Below, in pieces: positions 34,801 through 47,200 of a stretch of 64,000 nt of DNA (the stretch's first letter is position 1; every line of letters begins with the position of its first letter). Both the position numbers and the translations under genes were made by a program. The DNA is from Doris montereyensis (taxonomy: Eukaryota; Mollusca; Gastropoda; Nudibranchia; Dorididae), in assembly GCA_037039925.1 (NCBI GenBank), contig JAXRKP010000104.1, forward strand, positions 320,001 to 384,000, read 5' to 3'. Under the pieces are notes generated by a model. That model had not been told where the DNA came from and ran no database searches. It saw only the letters and a list, made by a program, of their open reading frames with translations.

Positions 34801-37800
34801 CCCTTCTCTCTCTCTCTCTCTCTTCCACACACACACATGCATATGCTAGTTTCTCATCAAAATTCGATTCATCGTATAGGAAAAAAGAATTGGTCAAAGC
34901 ATTCCTGTCATTTTAGACCAGCTATTCATAGTTTTCCCCAAAACACCCATGCTATTCCCTTTTTCAGTTTTCCTCATTGCCTGTACTCTGGTTGGCTGCA
35001 GTGTAGTTGTTTTTTAGCTTATTATATAAAACCTTTTGTTTTCTGCTCTTTTAACACCTTTTCCCATTGCTCGATATTGTTTTGAATTATAGTAAGTACT
35101 CATTTATTTGCTTTTTATCAGTCTTTTTAAAAAAAGAGATCTAATGTTTTTGGTTTTTATTAAGCTGTCTCGTTAGTCTCCCTTAAATCACTAATATTCC
35201 ATAATGGTTCAACGCATTTTGAATGATTTATTTCTGTATTTTTCTTGTCAAAATGATCAGAAATCTTATGCACATCGTAATAAAGATTTTAACTTTTTAT
35301 TTTCTTGAGTTTGTCACAAAACTCATACATTATGCAAATAATAAACACATAATATCTTTATGTAAACATTCCTGTATCCACATGTCCCTTGCACAAATTG
35401 TAATCCATCTACTGTATGCTCTAATCATAGATTAAAGACTAAAAACATATTAACATTCACCCATTCTGCGATATTGACTTTTGAGTTATGATGTCAAATA
35501 GACATATATATAACACTTACTGTAAAATTCTGATACGCTATTGATACAGAAAATATTAAGACATGTCAGTAATGCTATTAATTTGTTCATACGTTTGTCA
35601 GCTTTGACGTTTGTGTGCGTGTGTGTGGTCATTCATTTGTTCTCATGGCAGTATAATTTTTCCATGTCTCTCTCTCTGTCCTGTTGCTCTGCAAACCTCA
35701 TGCATTGCATGGAGTGTGACATGTCTTTCCCTTGTATTTCTCTTCCATCTGTCATCCTCCTCTCCCCCTCCCTCCCCCCCCTCCCCCAACAAATAACAGT
35801 GTGTAAAGACACGGTTGATATGCATAAAAACGGGGGGGGGGGGGGGCTTGTGATGCAGCTTCATACCTATCCATTGTTGGCCCCAAAACAGATTTAATAT
35901 TGAGAACTTGCTGATATCTTTGTTAGAAATAACAAGAGATATGAGAGCAGATAACACATTGTAGTGAACAACGTTAGGATGAATGTGTTGGTTTTCTTCT
36001 GTCATATCTAGCTTTGTTGCCTATCTGAGCACTACCATGATGATGGTGTCAGACAGTCTTATGTCATGTCTAGCCTACATTCTCTATCCCGCTCCTGACC
36101 ATGCACGCTTTATTCCATAGATCACAAATTTACTGATTGCAAGTCTAAAACACATCTCAATGCATAGGATTGATACAATAGACTGCAATATAAAATAAGT
36201 GGCAATGAAGGGAGAATACTATCGATGGAATTGAATAGACTAGTAACAGTGACATGCATGCTACTGAGAATAAGGATGTGAGGGCGATCAAAGGCCTTCT
36301 GTGATGGGTTTTCAAATTTCAAAGAGTGTACATATGTCGTTAGAGGGTGATAATCGAGAAAAGTTCATGAACAAAATATTTTCTGCATAACATTTTCTCC
36401 AACTGAATTTCCATAAAAAATGTATGCGTAAAAGTAAAAGCATGCTTTACTCAATAACATAAAGTAAAAACATTTATTTGGCGACTACTGTGCTTTATAT
36501 TGGTTATAGGATAATTTACAGATAAATTAATATGTGATATGAGCACACTTTCAAATCATTCCTTTAAGAAGCCAAAGTTTGAATTATAAATATAAACCTC
36601 ATCACACATAGGATATGAATCCAAACAATGTTCATTGGAGGTTGAACGCTGAAAAGGAAGCCTCGGAACATCAAAGGGAGATAACTTACACAAAGCAAAT
36701 ATAATTTACTTGTGATCTTTGCCATTATTGACAGGTGACTTCACACAAATTTGGCTTACGTTTTAAATCTTGGAAAAAGTGAAATGTGCTGTAATGAATT
36801 TCAAATATGACATGCCAAGAGCCTTTTAAGATTATGCACCTTATAATTACAATTAAATCATTTCATCTTTATTCATTCTGCCTTTGTTATTATTTTTGTT
36901 GATGCTATAAAGCGACATTGTGGTCCAGAGGCAAGGTCTGCCCCCTCACTCTCAATTTGAAAGTCGTGGGTTCAATCTCCGACAGGTTAAAAAAAAAATC
37001 TTGAGTTTTTCGGGTTAAAACCCACCCCCATCAATTGGAGGAGAAATACAAGGGAAAGACATGTCACACTCCATGCAATGCATGAGGTTTGCAGAGCAAC
37101 AGGACAGAGAGAGAGACATGGAAAAGTTATACTGCCATGAGAACAAATGAATGACCACACACACGCACACAACGTCAAAGCTGACAAACGTATGAACAAA
37201 TTAATAGCATTACTGACAACATGTCTTAATACTTGTGCACATTAAAGATCCCTTGGCAGTTTACATGGCAGTCCGTGCAAAATTGAATAACCCTCCAAAA
37301 ACCCAGATATCACATTAGTTATGGATGAAAGTAAAATTAAGTCAATTAATAATAAGTTGCTGTTATTATTATTATTTGTTACTATAATTAGTTTGTAGTT
37401 TTGTTGTAATGATGGATGTTTTGCGGGCGTTGCTGGTAGGTCCTACTTCTTTCCTTTCACTCTTAAATGTCTTTTTTATCATATTGGTTTTCGAAATATA
37501 CATATGCTTTTCCATCTGCCATAGGCAATTACATTTTTTTATTTCTTTATCAGTTCCCATTCTACCTTTCGGTGTATGGGTTTAGATGCCTGAGATGATC
37601 TTTCTCCAAGATGCCCTGTCCTGGCATTCTCTGTTTCCTTCAAAAAAGTTAAATTTCTATGCTTCAATGCCTCTTTTATTTCTTTTTCCCACTTTCTTCG
37701 AGGTCTGCCTTTTGGGCTTTAGCACTGTATGCTGATTTAGATATTCTATTGTCATTTAAGATTTTGTGTTTTAGCTTCCCTAGTTACTAGCATTGTTTTG

Positions 37801-40800
37801 GTTTTCTTTGCATTTACTCTCATTCCTCTTTTGTTTAGTTCATTGTTCATAATGTTGATATTCGACTGGAGGTCACTTTTTGATTTTCCAAACAGAACTA
37901 AATCATCGGCAGATGAAATCATTGATACATTTACTGGTTAAAGCTTCCACATACCTACATTCATTTTCTTCCTTTTTGAGGATGCCTTTGCGACTGAATC
38001 CATAAATGTGATAAACAAAAGAGGACTAAGGATACAACCCTGTCTTACTCCTATATCAACATCAAATTCTGCAGATATGTTTCCAGCTACTCTCACTGCA
38101 CATGTTGGTTTATTGTAAAAACTTTTAATGGCTTCTATAAAATTTTGCTCTACATTGTGTTCTTTAAGGAATGCCATTGTTCGTCCCTCATCACAGTGTC
38201 AAATGCCTTTTCTAAGTCAATAAAACACAGGTGCAAGTCAATGTTTCTCTCAATGAATTTTTCTATTATTTGTCTTATTGTAAATATATGGTCTTGTACA
38301 CTTCTTCTTGGTCTAAATCCACTCTGGTGTTCCTCAATCTGATCCTCTACTCTTTTCCTTAGTCTCATTTCCAGTATCCTGGCATATACTTTTCCTGGAA
38401 CGCGAAGTAGTGATATCCCTCTATAGTTTGAGCATTCCATAGTTGATCCTTTCGTATGTATTGGTACTACCGTTCCCTTTTTCCAGTCGTCTGGCACTTG
38501 TTTGGACCTCCGTGCTTGTTGGCATATTGCATGTAGTAGTTTGTCTGCCTCTGTCCCTTGGTTTTTAATCATTTCTGGATAAACTTGATCTGCTCCTGGG
38601 GCTTTTCCTAATTTCACTTTTCTTATAGCTGTTTAGATTTCTTCCATTGATATATCTACATCTTCAGCTGTCTCCTCTGGATTACTTATTACTCTTACAA
38701 ATTGATCTTTACTCCTTGTTTCATACGTTCTGGAGGGATTATGTAATTGTAATTGGAGATAATCAATACATTGCTGTAAATCAAAGCGTTGGCCCTGGGA
38801 TCCACACAGCTCTACATCCACTTAGTGCTGCCAGTGAATGAAGGCCCTCCCCCCCCCCCATACTTAACAGAGATTATTGTATATATATAGGAGGCGTTGT
38901 AGTGAAACCATAGTGTTGCGGGTCGCAATTACGAAGACATTGGTTCGAACCTCATGGCTGGCCCAGGTCTTTTTTCACTTTGTTGTACTCTTAGGAAATG
39001 TACTTTACTCTTCTTTCCTCACACAACTCAAGTGTGAATGATTACCCAGTTATTAGGTAGAGAAAGATCTTGTCAGAGTGTACGTACAAAACGCCTAGCC
39101 GGCTGCTGTACTATATGCTCCTCAGGGAGTTGAAAAGGACTTTGATTACTTTGAATGAAAGGGCACGTTGGGGGATAAATGATATACAGTCAGTGAGCCT
39201 CCATTTTTGTGAGGGAAACGACCTATAATCCATCGATATCTCAGAATTATCTGCTGGAAATGACCCTTTCATGCTTGGCAAGTCTAAGGGCTAATTAGTT
39301 AGGAATATGTGAAATAAAAAAATCCGATACTTGACTTGATTTAATGGCTTATCAATAGTTTTGTAGAAGTGTCTCACTGTGTCATCCACTGTTTACAGCA
39401 TTTTGCGTCGCCTCGTGATGCTGATCGCCAAAGAAGCCACGCTGATGGCCGAGAGTGAGGCGAGCATTAAGCAGGCCAGGAGTGCCACTGAGGCTGCCAA
39501 GGTGCTGCTAGAGGAGAAAGGCAACACCGATGATAACAAGAAGGTAATAGAAGTATGCATAGTGGTTTATGCGCCTAGAGCTGTTGTAAGATGAGAGTGG
39601 GCGCTATAGAATTGAATTATATTATTGTTATTATTATCCTAGCATTGTCTTATCTCATCTGTTTCCACAACGCTTATACATTAGCACAAAAGACTTAACC
39701 TTTTGTAATAAAAATTGCTGTAATACTAGGTTGAGTTGTCTTTGTTGGAGAGATAAAGAGCTGTTGTAAACTGTTTTTGTTTAGTGCACAGTGTGGGAGT
39801 TTTATTCTCTCGTACGTTCCCGTTTGTTTAGCTGGGTGTTTTTTTCTGCCCCGTATAACAAAGAATGTTTCTTATCTATTTCCTATACCAGAATAAGGCA
39901 GCAGAGGAGAAAACCTCAAAAGGAGATCAGTCTGACATTGAGGAAAAACTTGGATCTACCCAAACTGAGTTGGAAAAGACTAAAGAGGAACTGTATCGGG
40001 CCCGTATGGATTTCGAAACAATGAAGAAGCAGGCCGAAAATACCAATGTTGAGTACGACCGCATCTTGGAACAGTATTCAAAGCTGGAGGTAAATGATGC
40101 AACAATCTCCCCCCCCCCAACGCATGTCAAATATGTCACTGATGTGTGTGAAAGTACCTTGTCATAGTAAATTTGATGATCTTAAGTCATAGAGTACTGT
40201 TGTTGATTCTTCTTTACAATTCTAATTCTATTAATCTCTAAAGAAAAACCTGTTCTTTTTAAGAAAGTAAATTACCACCACTATTATATCTATGAGACAA
40301 TTTTGACAATCTTTGCTCATTTCAACTTTTCATAAATAGAGAACATATTTTTAGCTTAATTCTACCATATCTAATGGACGGAGAATTGGATTGTGTGACT
40401 CTGAATCAGATTTTTATGCGGCAACAGAAAGGTTGGAAAAATAGACCTAGTTATTTTCTTTGTTTCGAAAGCTTGGAAATATATTGATTTCATTTCTAAG
40501 CCGTACAGTACATATAATTTATCTATGAACCTGAAACAAGTTGATAAGACTAAGTGCAGAAAGGAGGCGCCTAACATCTTTCAGATGAAAATCTAGAGTA
40601 TCATCGGGTCTGAAAGAAGGGAAAAGAGACGTCTCTGACTACCACTCAGGTTTACAAATTCAGTTACAAAAAAGGACCAAACAGGTAGGTGAGGTCAAGC
40701 CTTTGGTCAGAGTCAGTAAAATCATGATACAGACTAAGATCTAGGTCTAGAACCTACCTAATTTGTTTAAAAGAGGGAACTAAGGTAATGTAATCAGGTA

Positions 40801-41110
40801 ACCGATAAGTGTCTTTGTGTGTGTGTGTGTATAGATTATTGTATCTTTTTGGAAAGCTGTGACAGATGATCAAAGCATGTGACTGATAGATATATTTATA
40901 TCCAATGGCAAAACAAGCAAGGTTCTTTTACAATTTTAATAACAATTTTTTAGCATTTTGGTTTATTGTTACCAATTTTCACTTTCAATTTACTCTTGTA
41001 ACTAACGCAGCATATGATTTTCTTTCTCCTTTTATATTTTGTAATGAAAATAACAGAAGAAATTGGCCATCTTGGAAGGAGCAGACACAGACAACAAGAA
41101 AGGCAACTGA
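31833..41110 (+). CDS. BCAP31: B-cell receptor-associated protein 31 (BAP31) homologue
   Basis: BAP31 is a three-pass ER membrane protein that sorts and quality-controls membrane cargo. Coding exons: 31,833-31,924 (exon from acceptor at 31,799), 32,400-32,500, 33,618-33,756 or alternative 33,907-34,054, 39,399-39,543, 39,892-40,089, 41,057-41,110. All junctions are in phase with GT-AG sites, giving 242 residues (245 with the alternative exon); the human protein has 246. It starts MTLQWHFVATVLYIEIFLVA. Membrane segments lie near residues 7-27, 49-64 and 98-119; LFRAQRNMYISGFALFLW is the conserved third-segment entry; a charged coiled coil (ILRRLVMLIAKEATLM onward, then EYDRILEQYSKLE) follows. 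The C-terminus KKGN keeps the dilysine KKXX ER-retrieval form (human KKEE). Phase-compatible extra exons are listed separately. Confidence 0.95.
33090..33400 (+). repeat. Dispersed repeat D, copy 3
   Basis: Strings CTATTCCAAGTTTTTAATTA, GAAAACGATTTTGGGGAC, AACCTACATGCAAAGTATGG and ACAGAGCCTTTGG, in the order of the 42-kb copy and reversed relative to 11.4 and 15.0 kb. In the BCAP31 intron before exon 3a. Confidence 0.6.
33618..33756 (+). CDS. BCAP31: BCAP31 exon 3a, first of two alternative exons
   Basis: 139 nt, entered in phase 1 and left in phase 2. It encodes ESIREVHKYSSPEIVPDTPY followed by LHMKLFRAQRNMYISGFALFLW. Acceptor TGTCAG, donor GTAAGT. This version is closest to vertebrate BAP31 (FHMKLFRAQRN). 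Confidence 0.9.
33907..34054 (+). CDS. BCAP31: BCAP31 exon 3b, paralogous alternative exon
   Basis: 148 nt with acceptor CTCACAG and donor GTAAGT, same entry and exit phases as exon 3a. It encodes DSIRQSYKYSGILDKSEQII, then EIEQRNRVKLFVAQRNIYIS and GFALFLW. Both ends match exon 3a while the middle differs and is three residues longer. Joining 3a directly to 3b would break the frame, so the two should be mutually exclusive. No stop inside. Confidence 0.85.
34055..35550. other. BCAP31 large intron, left part
   Basis: AT- and CT-rich DNA with a C-run at 34,077-34,087 and a short CT/CA microsatellite at 34,800-34,840; no coding exon recognised. Confidence 0.5.
35554..35746. repeat. Left arm of a 195-bp inverted duplication
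   Basis: Matches the reverse complement of 37,037-37,231 almost completely, from TATTAAGACATGTCAGTAAT to CCCTTGTATTTCTC, with a few differences (a GTT insertion, one missing T, a few substitutions). Confidence 0.9.
36012..36120 (+). other. Possible alternative terminal exon of BCAP31
   Basis: A pyrimidine-rich acceptor (CTTCTGTCATATCTAG) precedes a 109-nt stretch that, entered in the phase left by exon 3a/3b, is open to a TAG and would give IFVAYLSTTMMMVSDSLMSC plus about 16 residues. No homology recognised and no clear AATAAA follows. Weak. Confidence 0.2.
36905..37335 (+). mobile_element. SINE family A split by an inverted segment
   Basis: Head GACATTGTGGTCCAGAGGCA and B-box GTCGTGGGTTCAATCTCC at the left; the expected 3' part, CACATTAAAGATCCCTTGGC and CATGGCAGTCCG, resumes at about 37,237. 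Between them lies the 195-bp inverted copy of 35,554-35,746. Confidence 0.75.
37037..37231. repeat. Right arm of the inverted duplication, inside a SINE
   Basis: Reverse complement of 35,554-35,746, in place of the centre of a family A SINE. The source is the unique-looking intron DNA at 35.6 kb, because the SINE context marks the right copy as the insertion. Confidence 0.9.
37370..38850 (-). mobile_element. Degraded non-LTR retrotransposon, copy 1
   Basis: Minus-strand reverse transcriptase, antisense in the BCAP31 intron. From 38,617 down: KLGKAPGADQVYPEMIKNQG, the region with NYRGISLL, then FIDLEKAFDTV, a frameshift near 38,160, then VRQGCILSPLLF, a stop after MWKL, and SSADDLVLF. The catalytic box is SADD where copy 3 reads FADD. 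The C-terminal part is deleted near 37,755 and the sequence jumps to the 3' UTR, ending at about 37,555 with GGTAGAATGGGAACTGATAA. A further fragment (KEVGPTSNARKTS) lies beyond it at 37,370-37,555. Clade uncertain (RTE-like style C-terminus in copy 3). Dead. Confidence 0.8.
38888..39185 (+). mobile_element. tRNA-derived SINE, family C
   Basis: GGCGTTGTAGTGAAACCATA head, ATTGGTTCGAACCTCATGGC B-box region, TTGTACTCTTAGGAAATGTA, TCAAGTGTGAATGATTACCC and a tail GTTGGGGGATAAATGATATA. A related copy lies at 53.4 kb. Confidence 0.75.
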
Positions 41111-43920
41111 GGGTATTTTGATCATGTAGACGGAAAACGGTGTGAATTTACTATGTTGTTGTTGCTGTTGTGTTCTTTGTGTCTTTTTGCTGCTGGTGAT
41201 AATTGTTTTTGATTATTGCGGAAGGGGAATGTGTAAATTTGCTCACCCGTTTTGGTTATGTTTTGGGAATGCAGTTACTGGTATGTTGCTGTGATTGTTA
41301 TTATTTTTTTTATATATATATATATAGATATAGTAAAGGCAATACATTTGACATCTGTTTCAGTTATATTCATACCCCCATGAGTTTCTTTTCATGGTAA
41401 TCACCATTTATTTAATCTTATTTGTTAACGTTTTTAATTGATTTTGTATCACCAATGTCTGTCCCACATATTTAAAAGGAATAGTGATTTTTCTGTGGCT
41501 GTCATTTTTCATATATTTTGCGATACACTTTGAATATCCTTTTCATATTTCTTGAAAAAAATTTGAATATCTTTTTCATATTTATTGTGCACAGAGTATT
41601 TATTGCCAAACTAAAGTACTAAAAATGTTCCAATTCTGTGTCATAAACATTTAATTTCCTAAAAAAAGATCAAAAGATGTAGAATTCTCCTATTCATTTT
41701 TGTTGCAAATTTGTTTTTCAGTTTTCAATTAAAATTTCTTTTTCCCATGCAAATGATCTAATTTTCTATTATTTGTTTTTCTTTCTTTATCGGAGGCCAT
41801 TTCTTGAGTTCAATTTTCATTCCTGTCAGGTTGTGGTAATGATGATGAAAGATTGTTTGCCTGTGATTGTAGCCTGTTTCTTTCTGTGACATATCAGATC
41901 AGAATTTCCAATATTACAGCAAGTAAAGCACACCACTTCTTGCAATAACAGCATGACTCGTTTTTGCAAGAATACTAGTATTCAACACTCAGATAACACA
42001 GGTAGCGTGGACAGTACTATTCCAACTTTTTAATTATAAACCCTATTCCAAATAGCGGCATAAGTGAATGAAAATTCTACTCAAATAGGGGGAAACAATG
42101 TCAATTCTGCTTGGAAAATTCCTCAAATGAAAACGATCTAGGGATCATTTATAACCTACACGCAAAATATGGTTACTCTTAGTGGCCTGGCAATAGAGCC
42201 TTTGGCAAACAAAGAACGGCCAACTCAGAATTATATTTTAGGTAGTCCAAACCGAAATCTCAAATGTAAGAAATGGAAAAACAACTGCTGCTACTGGAAA
42301 GATCTTTATTACCTGAGTAATTTGATACCAAAATCATTTCTGTAGGACAATATTAAACAAAGTTACGAATTTTTAAGTTTCAAAAATTTGTCACATTTTT
42401 CAAATGGGCCAAAACACAAAACAGGGTTTATAACAAGGTATAACGTGCTTGTATTATATATTTATACGCACTTTTAGTTTACTCAGTGTAAATAATAAGG
42501 AAGACCAATTTGGACGTGGACTTTTTAAAATGAGAATTCAGTTGTAAAGAAATTGACAGAAAATATCCACTAACTCTCTAACATGCCCATTGGGACTTTC
42601 TCATCAAAACCAATCGCCTTACCTTGAGTGGACAACGTTTTGAAAATTTAGCCAAACACACTTTTTCTCCATACAGCATGTTATAAAGATCTTATCTGTA
42701 TATATAGAGCTAAAATTGACAATTCGTTGAATGCTGAAACTGATTTATAAAATCAAAAACTCTCAGATGGAATCTTCACAATTTCGAAGTGGTTTTTTTT
42801 TTTCTTCATATGCATTTGGTGATTCTCATTGAAAATCCTTTGATGCTGACATTGGAATGTCACTGTGTTTACTCAGTGCCTTCTCATGGTGTCAAATGGT
42901 GCTGCAGTATTACAATGTACCACCTCTTTTTATTTATGAAGTAAGAACATTTAATAAAACATGTCTTTCCTGTTCTTGTCACGTGACTGTGACGATGGGT
43001 ATCATTTTATATGTGTTTCTGTCGACCAACCAATTTCTATGAGCTTATGCCCTGTTTTGTCATTGTTCTATCAGGTGTAATCACTGGAGCCTATCACTCA
43101 GGTGTAATCATTGAGGAGTTTTTTTAAAAGAGAGAAAATGCAGTAACGGTAGTGGTCTTTGTCCTTCTTGTCGAGTGTTTTGACAATGTCATACTACGAG
43201 TCATAGTTGTAAATGGAATGTGATATTGTAATCTTGTTGCGCTTATATCAAATTTTAAGGGTAGCAAAGATTTTCCGGCCGTTGTAATTTTTTTTTCAAT
43301 GAGTATGATTTAATGAAAGTGTAATCATCTTATTCTCATTCATTCATTCACTTATTAAAATTATTTTTAAAAAAGGATGGACTGAGTATTTTCTTGCTAC
43401 GATTCCAGTAACCATGAACAGTTTGCCTGCTTTTTGACATTATAAGATCAGAAAACATTTGATAAAACACATTTTATATGTCTATGTATCAAATGTCAGT
43501 CTGTGTTCGATTTTTAATGTAAGATAACACTTCCTTCTTCCAGTTCCAGCTTGTGTTTGTATCACAAGTAGTATATTGAAGTGAGATAGAAACATTAGCC
43601 CAGGGTTACCAAGTTCAAAATACTCCAGGAGCAAATCAAGGAATCGTCGAGTTACCGTAGATAGTCTACCATTACTAGGCTTACTGCAGACAAAACATTC
43701 TTACTTTCACACGTTTGATAGTTTAGGCTAGGCCAGCCTGTCTGTTTAAACTTTATTCTAATTCTATACTCTAGATCTGCATCACATACACGTGTGCATA
43801 GACCTTTACTATTTTTTTATATAGCGAAAATACTTCAGCAGACTGTCTGATGGGCATCCACATCAAATTTGTTGAAACAAATTCTGATATTTTGAGAGGA
43901 ATTCTTGTTTTCCTTTTAAG
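41111..43920. other. BCAP31 3' UTR and downstream, with repeat D copy 4
   Basis: No coding exon. Dispersed repeat D occupies about 41,975-42,250 on the plus strand (TATTCCAACTTTTTAATTAT, GAAAACGATCTAGGGATC, AACCTACACGCAAAATATGG). A short TA microsatellite is at 41,312-41,325. The 3' UTR end of the KKGN-encoding exon was not fixed. Confidence 0.5.
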
Positions 43921-44058
43921 GAAAACAGAATGAAACAACTAAGATTCGAGAAACATTTGGATCAGGCTATCTGTTGGCTAGGGAAAGGCGTAAAAAACTG
44001 GCCTCCCGATGCTGTTGTTAATCGTCTAGTTCGCCTTGCTACTGAAGTCCCAAATTAA
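43921..44058 (+). CDS. Possible alternative last exon of BCAP31 (unrecognised)
   Basis: After an acceptor-like CTTTTAAG, a 46-codon open stretch begins ENRMKQLRFEKHLDQAICWL, ends VVNRLVRLATEVPN and a TAA; AATAAA follows at 44,217-44,222. The phase (0) matches the donor of the BCAP31 exon ending at 40,089, so a transcript could end here in place of the KKGN exon. Composition is protein-like, but I recognise no family, and it could belong to an unrelated gene or be chance. Confidence 0.35.
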   Translation, partial: ENRMKQLRFEKHLDQAICWLGKGVKNWPPDAVVNRLVRLATEVPN

Positions 44059-44239
44059 ACTTACATACATACTGCAAATATTGCAGATAGATACACAATT
44101 ACTTTACAAGGTATTCATCATGACATTGAATCAACTATTTTCAAAGTTTCATACATTGATAAGTTTATAATATTTCTTTCATATCATCAGAATGAATATT
44201 GCATTGTAGTGGGAGAAATAAACGTCTTTAAACACCCGT

Positions 44240-47200
44240 CTGGTTGATAAACCTGGATTCAAAGGTGTGTTGTTTTTTTCCCCCCAATTCCTTGTGGATT
44301 GAACTAATTGCAATGCATAATTTTCATGTTTCGTAGGAGTGTTGAAATAAGTTTGAATACTTTGTTAAGCTTATCCGTGTTAAGAAAGGTCAAATATATG
44401 GTATATGATTTGTGTATTTTTGTATGTTTTTTTTAATAATCACTTTTAATCAACTACTGAAGGTTGTTTTTTGTTGTTGAGCACTTTAATTGGTTTCTTT
44501 GTTTAGTTTTACAATCTTAATCTAGTATTTTACATAGCCATAATATATATATATATATATTTGGTTTCAAGGGCTGGAGAAAAAATTTGAAATTTCAAAA
44601 AGAAACAAGTTGAAAGTTTCCAAATTTGTTTTGCTTTTTTTTTTTTTTAGAATAGGGTCTTTGTTTTTCTTTTCTGTATCTTTTTTGTTGTAAAATTTTT
44701 GCTTAAATCTCCTTCCTAACTTTCACTCAGCAATCCAGATCATTGCATTTATAACAAATATTTTATGACTGTAATATTAATAATATATCCTCACTAAATG
44801 AAAATTAGAACTAAAATTTCTAAATGTTAAAAATATTTTTTCAAAATTTTAGAGAGGCAAATGTGATACACTGCTCTTCTTGAAAAATAAAATTTAAAAG
44901 ATTTGTTGTGTACATTAAGGAGACTAGGTACACATTTGGGTGAAAATCTCATTTTAACCATAAACACATCAAATATGCTCTAAAAAGGATGTATGGGTCA
45001 GGGAAAATAATAAATCAGGTGCAAATTGGGCCTCATCTTGCTTTTTTTCCTTAACTCAGGTGAAAATTGATTTCATGGGTCGAAATTTGATATATCTTGT
45101 GTCACAAATTGAGAAAAAATTGTAATAGCTAGAATGATCTCCTTTATGTATTGCATACCTATCTATGTAACCTGCATCCTCTAAAGAGCGTTTTTTCCTA
45201 CAGGCTCAAATAATTTTTTTATGATGTCACAAAAGTAAAAGCCTCACGGGTTCCTGCAATCCATGACAAATCGATAAAATTGAGGGATAAAACTCATCAT
45301 AACTGACTAAATTTCAAAGATAAAGCAAAAAGCTCTTTAGACGATGTAGATACATTACTTAGTTTTCAGCACGCCAAAAATGAAGCCAATCCAATGAGTA
45401 GTTCCTGAAATATTTGTGACATAGGAACATGACCCCTTAAAAAATGCAAACTGAGAAAAACGACAAAAAACATTTTGAACAGAAATAACTTAATTTCTAA
45501 TAGGCGTTGATAAGTTAAACAAATTTTTATTGATAGTACTACTTTTTAATAATGAGAAAACAACATACATAATTAATAAACTTGAAAAATATAATATGAT
45601 TCATCCCCAGCCACCCCTCCGCTCCCCCTAAAAAATAAGAGAATCGAACAAAAATGACCCAAAAATGCTTTAAACAGGAATAACTTAATTTCTAACAGCA
45701 ATTGGTAAGTTAAACATGAATATTGATAAAACTCCCTATTGACAATGAGAAAGCAAAAAATTAGTCAACTTGAAAAGTGAAGAACAACTCCCCCCAAAAA
45801 AAAGAGTATAAATACATATATCCCCAACAATACATTTACCCGCAATACATATAGCTAGAAAGCACCAGCTGCATTAGAAGGGCCCCCTTCTTGTCTTTGG
45901 TGCTTGGCTTGCTTCCTTGCTGAAGCAAACTTTCTAACTTCTCGCCTCCTCTTTCTGGTCAAAATATTGGTTCTGCTCAGGCTATGTGGATACGCCTTAC
46001 TGTCACTTCAACATGGAACATCAGATATTTTGCTAGATCCAGTGATGAAGGCTTTGGGTTTTGTTTTCCCTGTTTTGATAGATATAGATGTCTTGAATAT
46101 TGTTACACTCAAATTAAAAGAGAGATTGTTAAGTTGTTTATTTACTGCCTAGTAAGCGTGTGTCTACCAGCTGATTTACCCAATGATTGTTGAGTTTGAT
46201 TAAACTTTTGTGTGTGATTTATTCATACATTTATTCATTTTTAATTAAAAATATTTAATACTCAACAAAAAGTGTTCTTCAGTTATGTGGGGAAAGGTCT
46301 ACTGCACTTTTGAAATTTGCTGAAATATTTTCTTAACACTGCTTTTCTATGTGTGTGTCACCATGCAAAAAGCTTGTGTAAAGTTTGTTAGTTAAAATAT
46401 GTAATATGGCCTTGTGAAATGGGCAGGATGGAATCAAAGGCAGAGGAAGACAGTGTGTGACTACCACAAGAAACAAAGGTGATGACACTAACAAACACTT
46501 CAAACAGCGGAGAGGAGTAGAAGAACCTGGTCATCAATGTCTGCACCAGACCTGGGGACATTTTGAATGTGAAAAGAGTAGAAAACAACGGGGAAATGAA
46601 CAATACTAATACTGTGTGACACTAACACTGCTCGGAGATTCACAAATTTGTTGATGCGTGTGTATCGCCTTGAAAGATATAAAAGAAAGATCAATCCATG
46701 GTCGATTTCTTCTCACAAGTGCAAGATCACAACCTTTACATCATTTATTATACAGACAGGCAGTTTCATTCAATAGACTCCCTGAAGAGGACACTACAGT
46801 GGGGCAGTTTCCCATGAACATCATTTACTTTTAGTTCTAGGTTAGAATCTTGCCACTTTGCTTCTCTGCTTAGTTCTAGGTATGGCATAGTACTCATGGG
46901 CATATTTGACACTTAGCAGTCAAATTAAAGATTTAACAGTGCCACTGGAAAATCTACCTGAGTCACCTATGAGATCAGCATTTGGAGTTCATGACCCTTC
47001 TTATCTTCACCTTTCAGCTTATGCTTAGAATTAGACTGAAATAAAAGTGGCCACAGATATTTTCACCTTTTGTCATCTATTGCTATTATCCAGACTCCTT
47101 ACGTGGACTTATTTATACAGTGGAGTTCACAACGGTCCCAATTGCAACGCAAGCTTGCTTGTTTACAACAGAACCCCAATGTCTGTTCTATTCATCAAAG

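Noticed and set aside
37938..38617. Functional reverse transcriptase gene
   Set aside because: Frameshift at about 38,160, stop after MWKL, altered catalytic box and a C-terminal deletion; a dead LINE copy.
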